Assembly (NCBI RefSeq): GCF_030709675.1
Contig: NZ_JAUZQD010000009.1
Location: 310,001 to 374,000 of the forward strand
Length of the DNA stretch: 64,000 nt
Direction: 5' to 3'
Source of the DNA: Symbioplanes lichenis
GTDB taxonomy: Bacteria; Actinomycetota; Actinomycetes; Mycobacteriales; Micromonosporaceae
In this document: in pieces, positions 8,145-17,017 of the stretch
Layout of the letters: every line of letters starts with the position of its first letter
Numbering within the stretch: position 1 is the first letter of the stretch
Notes under the pieces: generated by a model
What the model was told of the DNA's origin: nothing
Seen by the model: the letters and a program-made list of their open reading frames with translations, nothing else
Database searches by the model: none
Position numbers and translations under genes: made by a program

Positions 8145-8155
8145 CTGGTGCGCGG

Positions 8156-9361
8156 TCAGCTGGTGACGGCTTCGGGCTCGGCGGGGGTGGGGGCGGCGAG
8201 GCGTTCGGACCATTGGCCCTTGGCGGTGCCCAGGGCGAACTCGGCGAGGCGGAGGAGTTGGACGTCGGAGGTGCCGGCGGGGGCGTAGATGTGGTGGGCG
8301 TCGCGGAGGTAGCGCTCGACCGGGCGGTCGGGGAAGAGGCCGGCGGCGGCGTGGATCTCCATGGCGTTGCGGGCGCTGTCGAGGGCGGACTCGACGTTGA
8401 CGAATTTGGCGTTCATCAGTTCGGCGTCGCAGGGCAGGCCCTGGTCCAGGGTGTGGACGGCGTGGTAGGCGGCGAGGCGGGCCGTCATCAGGCGGGACTG
8501 CATCTGGCCCAGTTTGAGCTTGATGGGCAGGAGGTCGCCGAGCGGCCGGCCGTAGCGGTGGCGGTCGGTGACGAAGGCGGTCGTCTCCTCCACGAGCGCC
8601 TGGTGGATGCCGAGGGCGACCGCGGTCAGGTTCGCCCGGCCGTACAGGATGCTGGAGGAGTAGGCCACCGGCAGGCCGTCGCCCTCGGCACCCAGCCGGT
8701 TGGCCGCGGGGATCCGGCAGTTGTCGAAGATGAGCTCGCCGAAGCTGAAGCCGTGCAGCCCCATCGCGGGCCGGTGCTCGCCGAGCGAGAAGCCCGGCCG
8801 GTCCGCCTCGACGAGGAAGGCCGACAGGCCCTTGGACCCCGGCCCGGTCCGCACGACCACGCCGTGCAGGTCGCCCACGTGACTGTTCCCGACGTACACC
8901 TTGCCGCCGTTGAGGATGTAGTCGTCGCCGTCGCGGACGGCGGTGGTGGTCATGCCGAGGACGTGGCCGCCGGACTCCTCCTCGGTGACCGCGATCGTGG
9001 GCAGGCAGTCGCCGGCGGCGATGCGCGGCAGCCAGGTCGCGCGCTGCTCGTCGTCGCCGAAGTGCAGGATCTTCGCCACGCCGAGCTGCGACGCCTGGAC
9101 CATGGCGCCCATCGCCCCGCTGACCCGGGCCAGCTCCTCGATGACGATCGTCTTGGCGAGGTGGCCGAGACCCATGCCGCCGTACTCGGTGCCGATGGTC
9201 ACGCCGATCCAGCCCTGCCGGGCGATGAGCCGGGCGAGGTCGTGCTGCACGCTCCGCGCGGCCTCCATCTCGCCGACCCGCAGGCGCACCTCCGTCTCGG
9301 CGAACGCCCGCACCTCCTGGCGCAGGCGGTCGTGGCGTTCGGTCAGGAAATAGGCGTCCAC
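8156..9361 (-). CDS. Acyl-CoA dehydrogenase family flavoprotein
   Basis: 401 residues from the GTG at 9361, chosen because GAGGAG lies five bases upstream; an open frame further up has no ribosome site. The length is normal for the family. It shows the N-terminal helical domain (DRLRQEVRAFAETEV), the flavin-domain signature AVTEEESGGHVLG, a TEYGGMGLGHL segment, the beta domain, and a C-terminal helical domain with MEIHAAAGLFPDRPVERYLRDAHHIYAPAGTS, the region that normally carries the catalytic base loop. It should oxidise an acyl-CoA or acyl-carrier thioester using FAD; the substrate is not predictable. It stands alone, divergent from trmB. Confidence 0.88.
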   Translation of the reverse strand: MDAYFLTERHDRLRQEVRAFAETEVRLRVGEMEAARSVQHDLARLIARQGWIGVTIGTEYGGMGLGHLAKTIVIEELARVSGAMGAMVQASQLGVAKILHFGDDEQRATWLPRIAAGDCLPTIAVTEEESGGHVLGMTTTAVRDGDDYILNGGKVYVGNSHVGDLHGVVVRTGPGSKGLSAFLVEADRPGFSLGEHRPAMGLHGFSFGELIFDNCRIPAANRLGAEGDGLPVAYSSSILYGRANLTAVALGIHQALVEETTAFVTDRHRYGRPLGDLLPIKLKLGQMQSRLMTARLAAYHAVHTLDQGLPCDAELMNAKFVNVESALDSARNAMEIHAAAGLFPDRPVERYLRDAHHIYAPAGTSDVQLLRLAEFALGTAKGQWSERLAAPTPAEPEAVTS

Positions 9362-9596
9362 GGCAACTCCTCGTGGGGGGTCGAGGGAGGTGGCTTCTCG
9401 CCGCTGATCGTATCCGGACAGACACGCATAGTGATAGATCAAATTTTCCCGTGGATCACGGAAACCCGGCGAATCCGTCCACAATAGATGACCCGCCGCC
9501 CCCGCATCGACAATCGGCATGATCCCCGGCGCCTGCGGGGCCGCCGGACCATGATCGCCGGCCCGAATCCGGGCCGGGTCCTAGACTGGGCGCCTG

Positions 9597-10268
9597 ATGA
9601 GCGACACGAACGCACGGCCGATCCGGACCTTCCACCCGCGCCGGGGCCGCATGGGCACCCGGCACGCCGACGCCTTCGCGGAGCTGTGGCCACGGCTGGG
9701 GATCACAATCGAGGACGGCGACCGCAGCCCGCTGGATCTGGCGGAGTTGTTCGGGCGGGACGCTCCGGTCGTCCTCGAGATCGGATTCGGCATGGGTGAC
9801 AGCCTGGCCGCGACGGCGGCCGCCGATCCGGGGCGGAACTATCTAGGCGTCGAGGTGCACACGCCCGGCATCGCCAACCTGCTGGCCCTGGCCGGGGAGA
9901 ACGTCCGGGTGGCGCACGGCGACGCGATGGAGCTGGTCCGGCGGCTGGCGCCGGGGAGCCTCGACGCCGTGCACGCGTTCTTCCCGGACCCGTGGCCCAA
10001 GGCGCGGCACCACAAGCGGCGCCTGATCCAGCCGGCCAACGTGGCCTTGCTGCGCGAGCGGCTGCGGCCGGGCGGCACCCTGCACTGTGCGACGGACTGG
10101 GCGCACTACGCCGAGGCGATGCTGGAGGTGCTGACCGCCGATCCGGGACTGGCGAACGCGTACGACGGCTTCGCCCCGCGCCCGGACACGCGGCCGGTGA
10201 CGAAGTTCGAGCAGCGGGGCGTCCGGGAGGGGCGGGACATCGCCGATCTGGTGTTTCGCCGCGTTTGA
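9597..10268 (+). CDS. trmB: tRNA (guanine-N7-)-methyltransferase
   Basis: 223 residues, full length. Makes m7G46 in tRNA using S-adenosylmethionine. Seen: RTFHPRRGRMGTRH at the N-terminus, the SAM-binding strand VVLEIGFGMGDSL, FFPDPWPKARHHKRRL (the diagnostic family motif near residues 125-140), and T-FEQRGVREGRDIADLVF at the C-terminus. No good ribosome site precedes the ATG at 9597, but TAGACT lies nine bases before it, so the message may be leaderless. A histidine kinase gene follows 38 bases later. Confidence 0.95.
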   Translation: MSDTNARPIRTFHPRRGRMGTRHADAFAELWPRLGITIEDGDRSPLDLAELFGRDAPVVLEIGFGMGDSLAATAAADPGRNYLGVEVHTPGIANLLALAGENVRVAHGDAMELVRRLAPGSLDAVHAFFPDPWPKARHHKRRLIQPANVALLRERLRPGGTLHCATDWAHYAEAMLEVLTADPGLANAYDGFAPRPDTRPVTKFEQRGVREGRDIADLVFRRV

Positions 10269-10306
10269 CCCGTTTCGGAAGGCTACGCTGAGGGCGGAGG
10301 TCGCGC

Positions 10307-12325
10307 ATGCCACTCAGCGAAATCGTCGGCCCGGCGGATCACCTCGCCGCGCTCGTGGCCCGGGCGGCCCGCGCGACGAGTGCGCTCGTGCACTTCGCCG
10401 AAGGTGGCCGGCTACGGCTGTGGGGCGCCTACGGCCTGGAGACGCCGCGCGAGCGGATCGCCGACGCCCCCATGGACGAGGGCCTCTCGGGCATCGTCGT
10501 GTCGACCGGCAAGGAGCTGATCCTCGACGACCTTACCGGCGAGGAGTGGGCGGCGGTGGGCTGGCGGCCCGGGGCCTTTCTGGCGTTTCCCATCCGCGGT
10601 GAGCACGGCGACATCCTGGGCATGTGCTGTGTGGCCGAGCGCGACCCGAGAAAGTGGAGCGCCGACGACGTGGCCGCCGTCGCCGAGGGCGCCCGGGTCG
10701 GCACGCTGCTCATCACCGAGCACCTGGCCCGGCAGGAGATCGATCGGCAGCGGCGGTTCCTCGACGCCGTGCTCGACAGCCTGCACGACGGCGTCACGGC
10801 CTGCGACGCCGAGGGCAACGTGGTGCTGCTCAACCAGCGCATGCAGCAGCTCTGGGGCGACCGGCCGCTGCCGCGCACGATGGCCGACATCGACGTGATC
10901 GCCGGGTTCACCGACGGCACGGGCGCGCCGGTCAAGCGCGACGACATCGCCATCCTGCGGGCGCTGCGCGGCGAGCCCGTACGCAATCACGAGGTCGAGC
11001 TGCAGGGCCGCGACCGTCCCACCCGGCACTACGTCGTGGACGCCCAGCCGATCATCGGGCCCACCGGCGACACCATCGGGGCCGTCCAGGCGATGCAGGA
11101 CGTGACCCGGCGCAAGCGGGCCGAACGGTTCCGGACGTGCGAGCTCGAGGTGATCACGGCGCTGGCGGAGGCCCGTACGGTGGAAGCGGCCGGCCCCCGC
11201 GTGCTGGAGGCCATCGTCCGGACCCTGGGCTGGACCCACGCCGAACTGTGGCTGGCCGACGACGCGGCCGGGACGATCCGGTCGGCGGCGCAGTGGAGCG
11301 CCCCGACCTGGGACGGCGGCATCGACGTCCCGGACGAGCTGCCCTACGGCGTCGGGCTCGCCGGCCGCGCGTGGCAGGCCGGCAAGCCGCTGTGGATCCG
11401 CGACGTCGGCCGCCCGCAGAGCCTGATCTCGCCCGAGACCGCCGCCGAGTCCCAGCTGCACGCCGCGCTGGCGATCCCGGTCCGGCACGGGCTCGAGGCG
11501 CTCGGGGTGCTGACAGTCTTCGCCGGGAGCGCGGAGAGCCACGAGGACGAGCTGGTCGCGCTGATGTCCGGGATCGCCGCGCACATCGGGCAATTCCTGG
11601 AGGCGCGGCTGGTGGAGGACCTGCAACGTCAGCTGACCCGGACCAAGAACGAGTACCTGGCGCTGATCGGGCACGAGTTGCGCACGCCGCTGACGTCCAT
11701 CGCCGCGTACACGGAACTGCTGCGGGAGGCGGACGCCAAGACGCTGACCGAGGACGGGCCGGCGATGCTCGAGGTGATCGAGCGCAACACCACGCAACTA
11801 CGGCACATCATCGGCGAGCTGCTGGAGCTGTCGGCCCTGGACGGCGGGCACGCGGAGGTCCAGCTCACCCCGATCGACCTGGCCGGCGTCGTGCGGGAGG
11901 CCGTCGCCCGTACGCGGGAAGCCGTCGACGGGGAACCGCTCACCGTCGAGGCGGACCTGCCGCCGGAGCTGATCCTGCCCGGCGACCGCAAGCGCCTGCG
12001 CCAGGTCCTCGACAACCTGCTCGGCAACGCCGTCCGCTACAGCCCCGACGGCGGCCGCGTGACCGTCGCGCTGCGCGTGGAGGGCCGGGCGGCCGAGCTG
12101 TCCGTGTCGGACACCGGCATCGGGGTCTCGCCGGAGGAGCGCGAGAAGATGTTCACCGGCCTCTACCGCACGAGCCGGGCGCGGGACAGAGCCCTTCCCG
12201 GTACGGGTCTCGGCCTCACCCTGAGCCGCGCGGTCGTCCAGCGGCACCACGGCAGCATCGAGCTCATCGACGACGACGGCCCCGGCACGACGATCCGGGT
12301 CCGCCTTCCGCTCGACGCCCGATGA
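10307..12325 (+). CDS. Soluble sensor histidine kinase (GAF-PAS-GAF-HisKA-HATPase)
   Basis: 672 residues from the ATG at 10307, with GGCGGAGG upstream. Domains in order: GAF (about 1-145, with LSGIVVSTGKELILDDL), PAS (about 150-270, LDSLHDGVTACDAEGNVVLLN), a second GAF (about 280-435, GLAGRAWQAGKPLWIRDV), HisKA with the phosphoacceptor in GHELRTPLTS (His456), and HATPase (about 545-670; N-box DNLLGNAVRYS, G1 DTGIGV, G2 GTGLGL). No membrane segment is seen, so it is probably a cytoplasmic sensor of redox, light or small molecules. No response regulator lies next to it, so its partner is elsewhere. Possibly co-transcribed with trmB. Confidence 0.93.
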   Translation: MPLSEIVGPADHLAALVARAARATSALVHFAEGGRLRLWGAYGLETPRERIADAPMDEGLSGIVVSTGKELILDDLTGEEWAAVGWRPGAFLAFPIRGEHGDILGMCCVAERDPRKWSADDVAAVAEGARVGTLLITEHLARQEIDRQRRFLDAVLDSLHDGVTACDAEGNVVLLNQRMQQLWGDRPLPRTMADIDVIAGFTDGTGAPVKRDDIAILRALRGEPVRNHEVELQGRDRPTRHYVVDAQPIIGPTGDTIGAVQAMQDVTRRKRAERFRTCELEVITALAEARTVEAAGPRVLEAIVRTLGWTHAELWLADDAAGTIRSAAQWSAPTWDGGIDVPDELPYGVGLAGRAWQAGKPLWIRDVGRPQSLISPETAAESQLHAALAIPVRHGLEALGVLTVFAGSAESHEDELVALMSGIAAHIGQFLEARLVEDLQRQLTRTKNEYLALIGHELRTPLTSIAAYTELLREADAKTLTEDGPAMLEVIERNTTQLRHIIGELLELSALDGGHAEVQLTPIDLAGVVREAVARTREAVDGEPLTVEADLPPELILPGDRKRLRQVLDNLLGNAVRYSPDGGRVTVALRVEGRAAELSVSDTGIGVSPEEREKMFTGLYRTSRARDRALPGTGLGLTLSRAVVQRHHGSIELIDDDGPGTTIRVRLPLDAR

Positions 12326-12406
12326 GGACAGACCGCGGCGCTCCGAGTTGTGCCGGTCCACTCGGCCCGGTAGGGAGAGAGAGTCCCTTCTCCGTTCGGA
12401 GGCTCG

Positions 12407-14200
12407 ATGAGATCCACTTTGGCTGTGCCGATCACGGCGATCATGGCGGTTGCCACCACGGCGCTCGTGCCGACCGGCGCGAGCGCGCACACCCCGCAGA
12501 AAACCCCCACCGCGGTCGGGTACGGCGGCGCCGTGGCCACCGTCGACGCGACCGCCACCGCGGTCGGCCTCGACGTGCTGCGCCGGGGCGGCAACGCGGT
12601 CGACGCCGCCGTGGCCGCGGCTGCGACTCTCGGCGTCACCGAACCGTTCTCCGCGGGCATCGGGGGCGGCGGTTTCTTCGTCTACTACGACGCCAAGCAC
12701 CGCACGGTGAGCACGATCGACGGGCGCGAGTCCGGGCCGGCCACGATGACCGAGCGGACGTTCATCGATCCGGCGGACGGGTTGCCGTACGACTTCAACG
12801 AGGCCCGCATCAGCGGACTCTCCGCCGGCACGCCCGGCACGCTCGCCACGTGGGAGGCCGCCACGCGCAAGTGGGGCAGCCGGTCGCTCGGCAGCCTGCT
12901 GCAGCCCGCGGCGACCGTGGCGGACCGGGGCTTCGCCGTCGACGCCACCTTCAACCAGCAGGTGACCGACAACCTGGCCGCCTTCGCCCAGTTCAGCTCC
13001 ACCCGCGACCTCTACCTGCCCGGCGGCGCGGCGCCGGCGGTCGGCAGCGTCCAGCGCAACCCGGACCTCGCCGACACCTACCGCCTGATCGCGCGCAAGG
13101 GCACCGGCGTCTTCTACCGTGGCGCCGTCGGCTCGGACATCGTCCGCACGGTGCAGCACCCGCCGGTGGCCGCCGACCCGGCCCAGCCCTGGGCCTACCC
13201 CATCCGCCCGGGCGGCCTGAGCCTCTCCGACCTGGCCAACTACCGGCTGCGCTACCCGGCGCCGACGAAGTCCGGCTACCGCGGCCTGACCGTCTACGGC
13301 ATGTCGACCCCGTCCAGCGGCGGCGTGGCCGTCAGCGAGGCGCTCAACATCCTCGAGAAGGCCAAGCTGTCCAAGGCCGACACCATCAAGGCCCTGCACT
13401 GGTACGCCGAAGCGTCCGCCCTGTCCTTCGCCGACCGCAACCGCTACGTCGGCGCCTACACCCCCGAGCGCGTCCTGAAGAAGCTGGTCAGCGACGGCTG
13501 GGCCAGCCAGCGCGCGTGCCAGATCAACCCGAACCGTGCCCTGACCAAGCCGGTCGCCCCCGGCGACATCAACGCGACCGGCTGCACGCCCGCTCGCGCC
13601 GGCGGCCCTGTCGAGGAAGGTCAGAGCACCACCAACCTGACCGTGACCGACAAGTGGGGCAACATCGTCGAGTACACGCTCACGATCGAGGCGACCGGCG
13701 GCAACGCCATGGTCGTCCCCGGCCGTGGCTTCCTGCTCAACAACGAGCTCACCGACTTCAACTTCACCGGCACGCAGGGCACCGCCCCGGACCCGAACCT
13801 CCCCGGCCCGAACAAGCGCCCCCGCAGCTCGATGTCACCCACCATCGTCCTGAAGGACGGCAAGCCGTTCCTCGCCCTCGGCTCCCCGGGCGGCGCCACC
13901 ATCATCACGACGGTCCTGCAGATCCTCCTCAACCGCATCGACCTCGGCCAGACCCTGCCTCAGGCCATGGCCGCCCCGCGCGCCTCCCAGCGCAACAGCG
14001 CCGGCATCCAGGCCGAGCCGGCCTTCCACACCCAGTACGGTCCCGGCCTCGAAGCCCTGGGCCACACCTTCGGCCCCGACGTCGCCGAACTGGGCGCCGC
14101 GACCGCCATCGAATTCACCAAGCACGGCGGCCTCATCGCCACCGCCGAACCCGTCCGCCGAGGCGGCGGCGCGGCGGCAGTCGTCAAGCCGTCCCGCTGA
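12407..14200 (+). CDS. ggt: Secreted gamma-glutamyltransferase
   Basis: 597 residues from the ATG at 12407, with GGAGG four bases before it. The signal peptide is residues 1 to about 27 (cleavage near ASA-H). GGT autocleaves and uses the N-terminal Thr of the small subunit; here the site is the GQSTTN motif with Thr408, the second Thr and following region matching the family. Also seen: AGIGGGGFFVYYD, DGRESGP, and SMSPTIVLKDGKPFLALGSPGG (oxyanion and substrate loop). It transfers or hydrolyses gamma-glutamyl groups, for example of glutathione, outside the cell. A strong terminator follows (14208-14245). Confidence 0.95.
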   Translation: MRSTLAVPITAIMAVATTALVPTGASAHTPQKTPTAVGYGGAVATVDATATAVGLDVLRRGGNAVDAAVAAAATLGVTEPFSAGIGGGGFFVYYDAKHRTVSTIDGRESGPATMTERTFIDPADGLPYDFNEARISGLSAGTPGTLATWEAATRKWGSRSLGSLLQPAATVADRGFAVDATFNQQVTDNLAAFAQFSSTRDLYLPGGAAPAVGSVQRNPDLADTYRLIARKGTGVFYRGAVGSDIVRTVQHPPVAADPAQPWAYPIRPGGLSLSDLANYRLRYPAPTKSGYRGLTVYGMSTPSSGGVAVSEALNILEKAKLSKADTIKALHWYAEASALSFADRNRYVGAYTPERVLKKLVSDGWASQRACQINPNRALTKPVAPGDINATGCTPARAGGPVEEGQSTTNLTVTDKWGNIVEYTLTIEATGGNAMVVPGRGFLLNNELTDFNFTGTQGTAPDPNLPGPNKRPRSSMSPTIVLKDGKPFLALGSPGGATIITTVLQILLNRIDLGQTLPQAMAAPRASQRNSAGIQAEPAFHTQYGPGLEALGHTFGPDVAELGAATAIEFTKHGGLIATAEPVRRGGGAAAVVKPSR

Positions 14201-14207
14201 CCGCACC

Positions 14208-14245
14208 ACCCGGGACGACTCCCCCAAGCCTGAGTCGTCCCGGGT
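14208..14245 (+). terminator. Terminator hairpin after ggt
   Basis: Fourteen-bp perfect stem (14208-14221 with 14232-14245, ACCCGGGACGACTC type) and a ten-base loop, eight bases after the ggt stop codon. Confidence 0.8.
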
Positions 14246-14333
14246 ATCGGCGCGTGACAACCTTCGACGGGTTGCTGTCCCGGTTGTGGAGCGGGGCAGA
14301 CATCCACCTCCGTGCTGAATAACGTGTCGCGAT

Positions 14334-15071
14334 GTGAACCGAGAGCCGGCCGACGAGATGTCGGCATCGAAGCCACCGGGCGATTACGGGATCGACGCTC
14401 CGCGGCTGCTGATCGTCCCCGTGGTGCTGATCGGCGCCGGCATCGCCCAAGCTGTCGTCCAGCGGACGTGGTGGCCGCTGGTGGGCGTCGCGCTGATCCT
14501 GGCCTGTTGCCTGCTGGCCGTCCATGCCTCCCGCGCCGGGAAGTTCGTGGTCTGGAACCGGCTGCTCGACGGGCTGGGTCTGCACGGCGACGAGAAGATC
14601 GTGGATCTCGGGTGCGGCCGGGGCGCGTTGCTGGTCTCCGCGGCGCGGCGCGTGCCCGCCGGGCTGGCGGTCGGCGTCGATCTGTGGCGCGCTGATCAGT
14701 CGGGCAACAGCCCGGATGCGACCATGCGCAACGCAGCCGCCGCGGGAGTGGCGGACCGCGTCGAGGTTCATACCGGCAACTTGCTCGATCTGCCGCTGCC
14801 CGACGCATCGTTCGACGTGGTCGTCTCCAATGTGGCGATGCACAACTTGAAAGCGCGTGACGACCGGGACCGCGCGATCGACGAAGCGGTGCGAGTGCTG
14901 CGCCCCGGAGGAAGATTGCTGATCGCCGATCTGAGCGGCACCCGTCAGTACGAGCAACGGCTGCGGCACCTCGGCCTGGCCGACGTGAGCCGGCGCGGTC
15001 TGGGCTGGCGGTTGTGGTGGAGCGGTCCGTGGCTGCCGACCCATCTGGTGAGCGCCCGCAAGCCCCGTTGA
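14334..15071 (+). CDS. Membrane-anchored class I methyltransferase
   Basis: 245 residues from the GTG at 14334; an ATG at 14358 is an equally possible start, as neither has a strong ribosome site. Two membrane helices (about 24-45 and 50-68) come first, then a Methyltransf_11/25-type domain: motif I VDLGCGRGALL, acidic loop GVDLW, post-motif FDVVVSNVAMHNL and LRPGGRLLIADL. It should use S-adenosylmethionine on an unknown substrate near the membrane. It stands alone and ends 17 bases from the converging ABC transporter gene. Confidence 0.85.
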   Translation: MNREPADEMSASKPPGDYGIDAPRLLIVPVVLIGAGIAQAVVQRTWWPLVGVALILACCLLAVHASRAGKFVVWNRLLDGLGLHGDEKIVDLGCGRGALLVSAARRVPAGLAVGVDLWRADQSGNSPDATMRNAAAAGVADRVEVHTGNLLDLPLPDASFDVVVSNVAMHNLKARDDRDRAIDEAVRVLRPGGRLLIADLSGTRQYEQRLRHLGLADVSRRGLGWRLWWSGPWLPTHLVSARKPR

Positions 15072-15088
15072 GAGGTGGCGGCCCGGGA

Positions 15089-17017
15089 TCAGGGGGCCAG
15101 GCTGGACCTGGCCCAGGTCTCGAACATGGTGGCGTAGCGGCCGCCGGCGGCCAGCAGGTCGGCGTGGGTGCCGGACTCGAGGATGCCGTGGTCGTCGACG
15201 ACGATGATGCGGTCGGCGCGCATGGCGGTGGAGAGGCGGTGGGCGACCAGGATGGCCGTGCGGCCCTCGAGGAGGCGGTCCAGGGCGGCCTCGACCCGGA
15301 GTTCGCTGCGCAGGTCCAGGCTCGAGGTGGCCTCGTCGAGGACGACCACGCGCGGTTCGGCCAGGAAGGCGCGGGCCAGGGCGAGCAGCTGGCGCTCCCC
15401 CGACGAGACGGACTGGCCTCGTTCGTGCAGCGGGGTCAGCAGACCGGCAGGCGTGCGTTCGACGAGGTCGCGCAGGCCGACCGCGTCGATGGCGGCCCAG
15501 ACCTCGGCGTCGGTCGCGGACGGGCGGGCGAAGGCGATGTTGTCGCGGAGGGTGCCGGCGAAGAGGAAGGGTTCCTGGGGGACGACGCCGATCTGGCGCC
15601 GCAACGATTCCAGGGTCACGTCGCGCAGGTCGTGGCCGTCGATGAGGATGCGGCCGGAGGTGGGGTCGTAGAGGCGGGTGACCAGCTTGGCCAGGGTGGA
15701 CTTGCCGGCGCCGGTCGGGCCCACGCAGGCGATGGTCTCGCCGGCGGCGATCGTGAGGGTGACGTGGGAGAGGACGGGCCGGTCGGGGCGGTAGCCGAAG
15801 CTCACGTCGTCGAAGACCAGCGCGCCCTCGACCCGGGGCAACGCGACGGCGGACGGAGCCTGGGCCACCGAGGGCGGCGTGCCGAGCAGGCCGTTCAGCT
15901 TGCCGACCGCCGCGCGCGCCTGCTGGTACTGCGTGTAGAGCTGGACGAGCTGCTGCACCGGCTGGAAGAAGGCGTTGATGTAGAGCACGAAGGCGGTCAG
16001 CTCGCCGATGGTCAGCGTGCCGCGCAGGACCATGCGGCCGCCGAGGAAGAGCAGCGCCGCCAGGCCGAGCAGGCCGACCACCGAGGTGCCGGGGCCGTAG
16101 AGGGCGTTGATGCGGCCGGTGAAGTCGTTGGCGTCCCGATAGTCGCCGACGACCGCGCGGTGGCCGACGATGTTGCGCTCCTGGCGGTTGTGGGCGGTGA
16201 CGACCCGGGCGCCGTTCAGGCTCTCGGAGAGGTCGGCGAACATCGTGGCGATGGCGTCGCGCTGCCGGTTGTAGCCGCGGTCGGCCGCGCGGCGGTACCA
16301 CAGCGACATGGCGGTGAGCGGTGGCACGACGAGCAGCAGCGTGATGAGGGCCAGCCCGGCGTTGTAGTGGAACAGGACGGCGGTGACCACGACCATGGTG
16401 AGCGCCTGGATGCCGAACTGCGCGAAGCCGTCGCCGATGAGCGTCTGCAGCGACTCCACGTCGGAGGTCATCCGGGTCATGGTGACGCCGGCCTTCTCCT
16501 TGGTGTAATAGTCCAGCGACATCCGCTGCAGGTGGGCGAAGACGCGGATGCGCAGGTCCCGGGTGGCCGACGAGGCGAGCCGGCCGCTCTGGCGCATGCG
16601 GACCGCGGTGGCGACGCCGGTCAGCAGCACCGCGGCGACGAAGGCGGCCGTCGCGGCGATCAGGACCGGCAGGCTCCGGCCGCCGATGCCATGATCAATT
16701 CCTATCTGCACGAGCAGCGGGCCCGCCTGCAGCAGCAAGGTCTCCACGAGCACGGCCACCACGGCGGCGACCAGCAGACCGGGGCGCCCGGCGACGAGCC
16801 GCGTGAAGGACACCTTGCCGCCCCGGTCGGCGACGGGGTCGAACGCGACGTGCGGGTCGCCGTGGTCGGGCTCGGCCCGTTCGAGCCGGGCGACACCCTC
16901 GGCCAGGTCCGTCGGGATGCCGGCGAAGGGCAGCCCGTTGCCGCTGCGCCCCGCTGCCCCGACCGTCGGCCGCCCGCCCGCGTTGAAGCCGCCGAAGCCA
17001 CCCCCGAACATGCTCAT
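15089..17017 (-). CDS. ABC exporter half-transporter, subunit with canonical Walker B
   Basis: 642 residues. A Gly-rich N-terminal extension of about 75 residues is followed by a six-helix exporter membrane domain and an ATPase domain: Walker A GPTGAGKST, Q-loop VPQEP, signature SVSSGERQ (degenerate against LSGGQ), Walker B VVVLDEATSSLD, H-loop VAHRLST. The ATG at 17017 overlaps the stop of the upstream half-transporter gene (ATGA), so the two are translated together and very likely form a heterodimer. Drug, lipid or peptide export is typical of the family; the substrate cannot be read from sequence. Confidence 0.93.
   Translation of the reverse strand: MSMFGGGFGGFNAGGRPTVGAAGRSGNGLPFAGIPTDLAEGVARLERAEPDHGDPHVAFDPVADRGGKVSFTRLVAGRPGLLVAAVVAVLVETLLLQAGPLLVQIGIDHGIGGRSLPVLIAATAAFVAAVLLTGVATAVRMRQSGRLASSATRDLRIRVFAHLQRMSLDYYTKEKAGVTMTRMTSDVESLQTLIGDGFAQFGIQALTMVVVTAVLFHYNAGLALITLLLVVPPLTAMSLWYRRAADRGYNRQRDAIATMFADLSESLNGARVVTAHNRQERNIVGHRAVVGDYRDANDFTGRINALYGPGTSVVGLLGLAALLFLGGRMVLRGTLTIGELTAFVLYINAFFQPVQQLVQLYTQYQQARAAVGKLNGLLGTPPSVAQAPSAVALPRVEGALVFDDVSFGYRPDRPVLSHVTLTIAAGETIACVGPTGAGKSTLAKLVTRLYDPTSGRILIDGHDLRDVTLESLRRQIGVVPQEPFLFAGTLRDNIAFARPSATDAEVWAAIDAVGLRDLVERTPAGLLTPLHERGQSVSSGERQLLALARAFLAEPRVVVLDEATSSLDLRSELRVEAALDRLLEGRTAILVAHRLSTAMRADRIIVVDDHGILESGTHADLLAAGGRYATMFETWARSSLAP

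Larger units (their letters stand above)
7332..8155. other. Long non-coding, repeat-rich spacer
   Basis: About 820 bases without a supportable gene. It holds the tail of the 29/30-bp repeat, a less G+C-rich stretch (about 7450-7680) made of loosely repeated CGCTTTCG-CTCGGATCGG words, the 26-bp repeat array (7821-8000) and a 15-bp repeat (8101-8144). Open frames here are low-complexity and overlap in several frames. Confidence 0.6.

Noticed and set aside
12407..14200. Long frames on other strands over ggt and the kinase gene
   Set aside because: Low-complexity Arg/Pro/Gly products typical of shadows in high-GC DNA.
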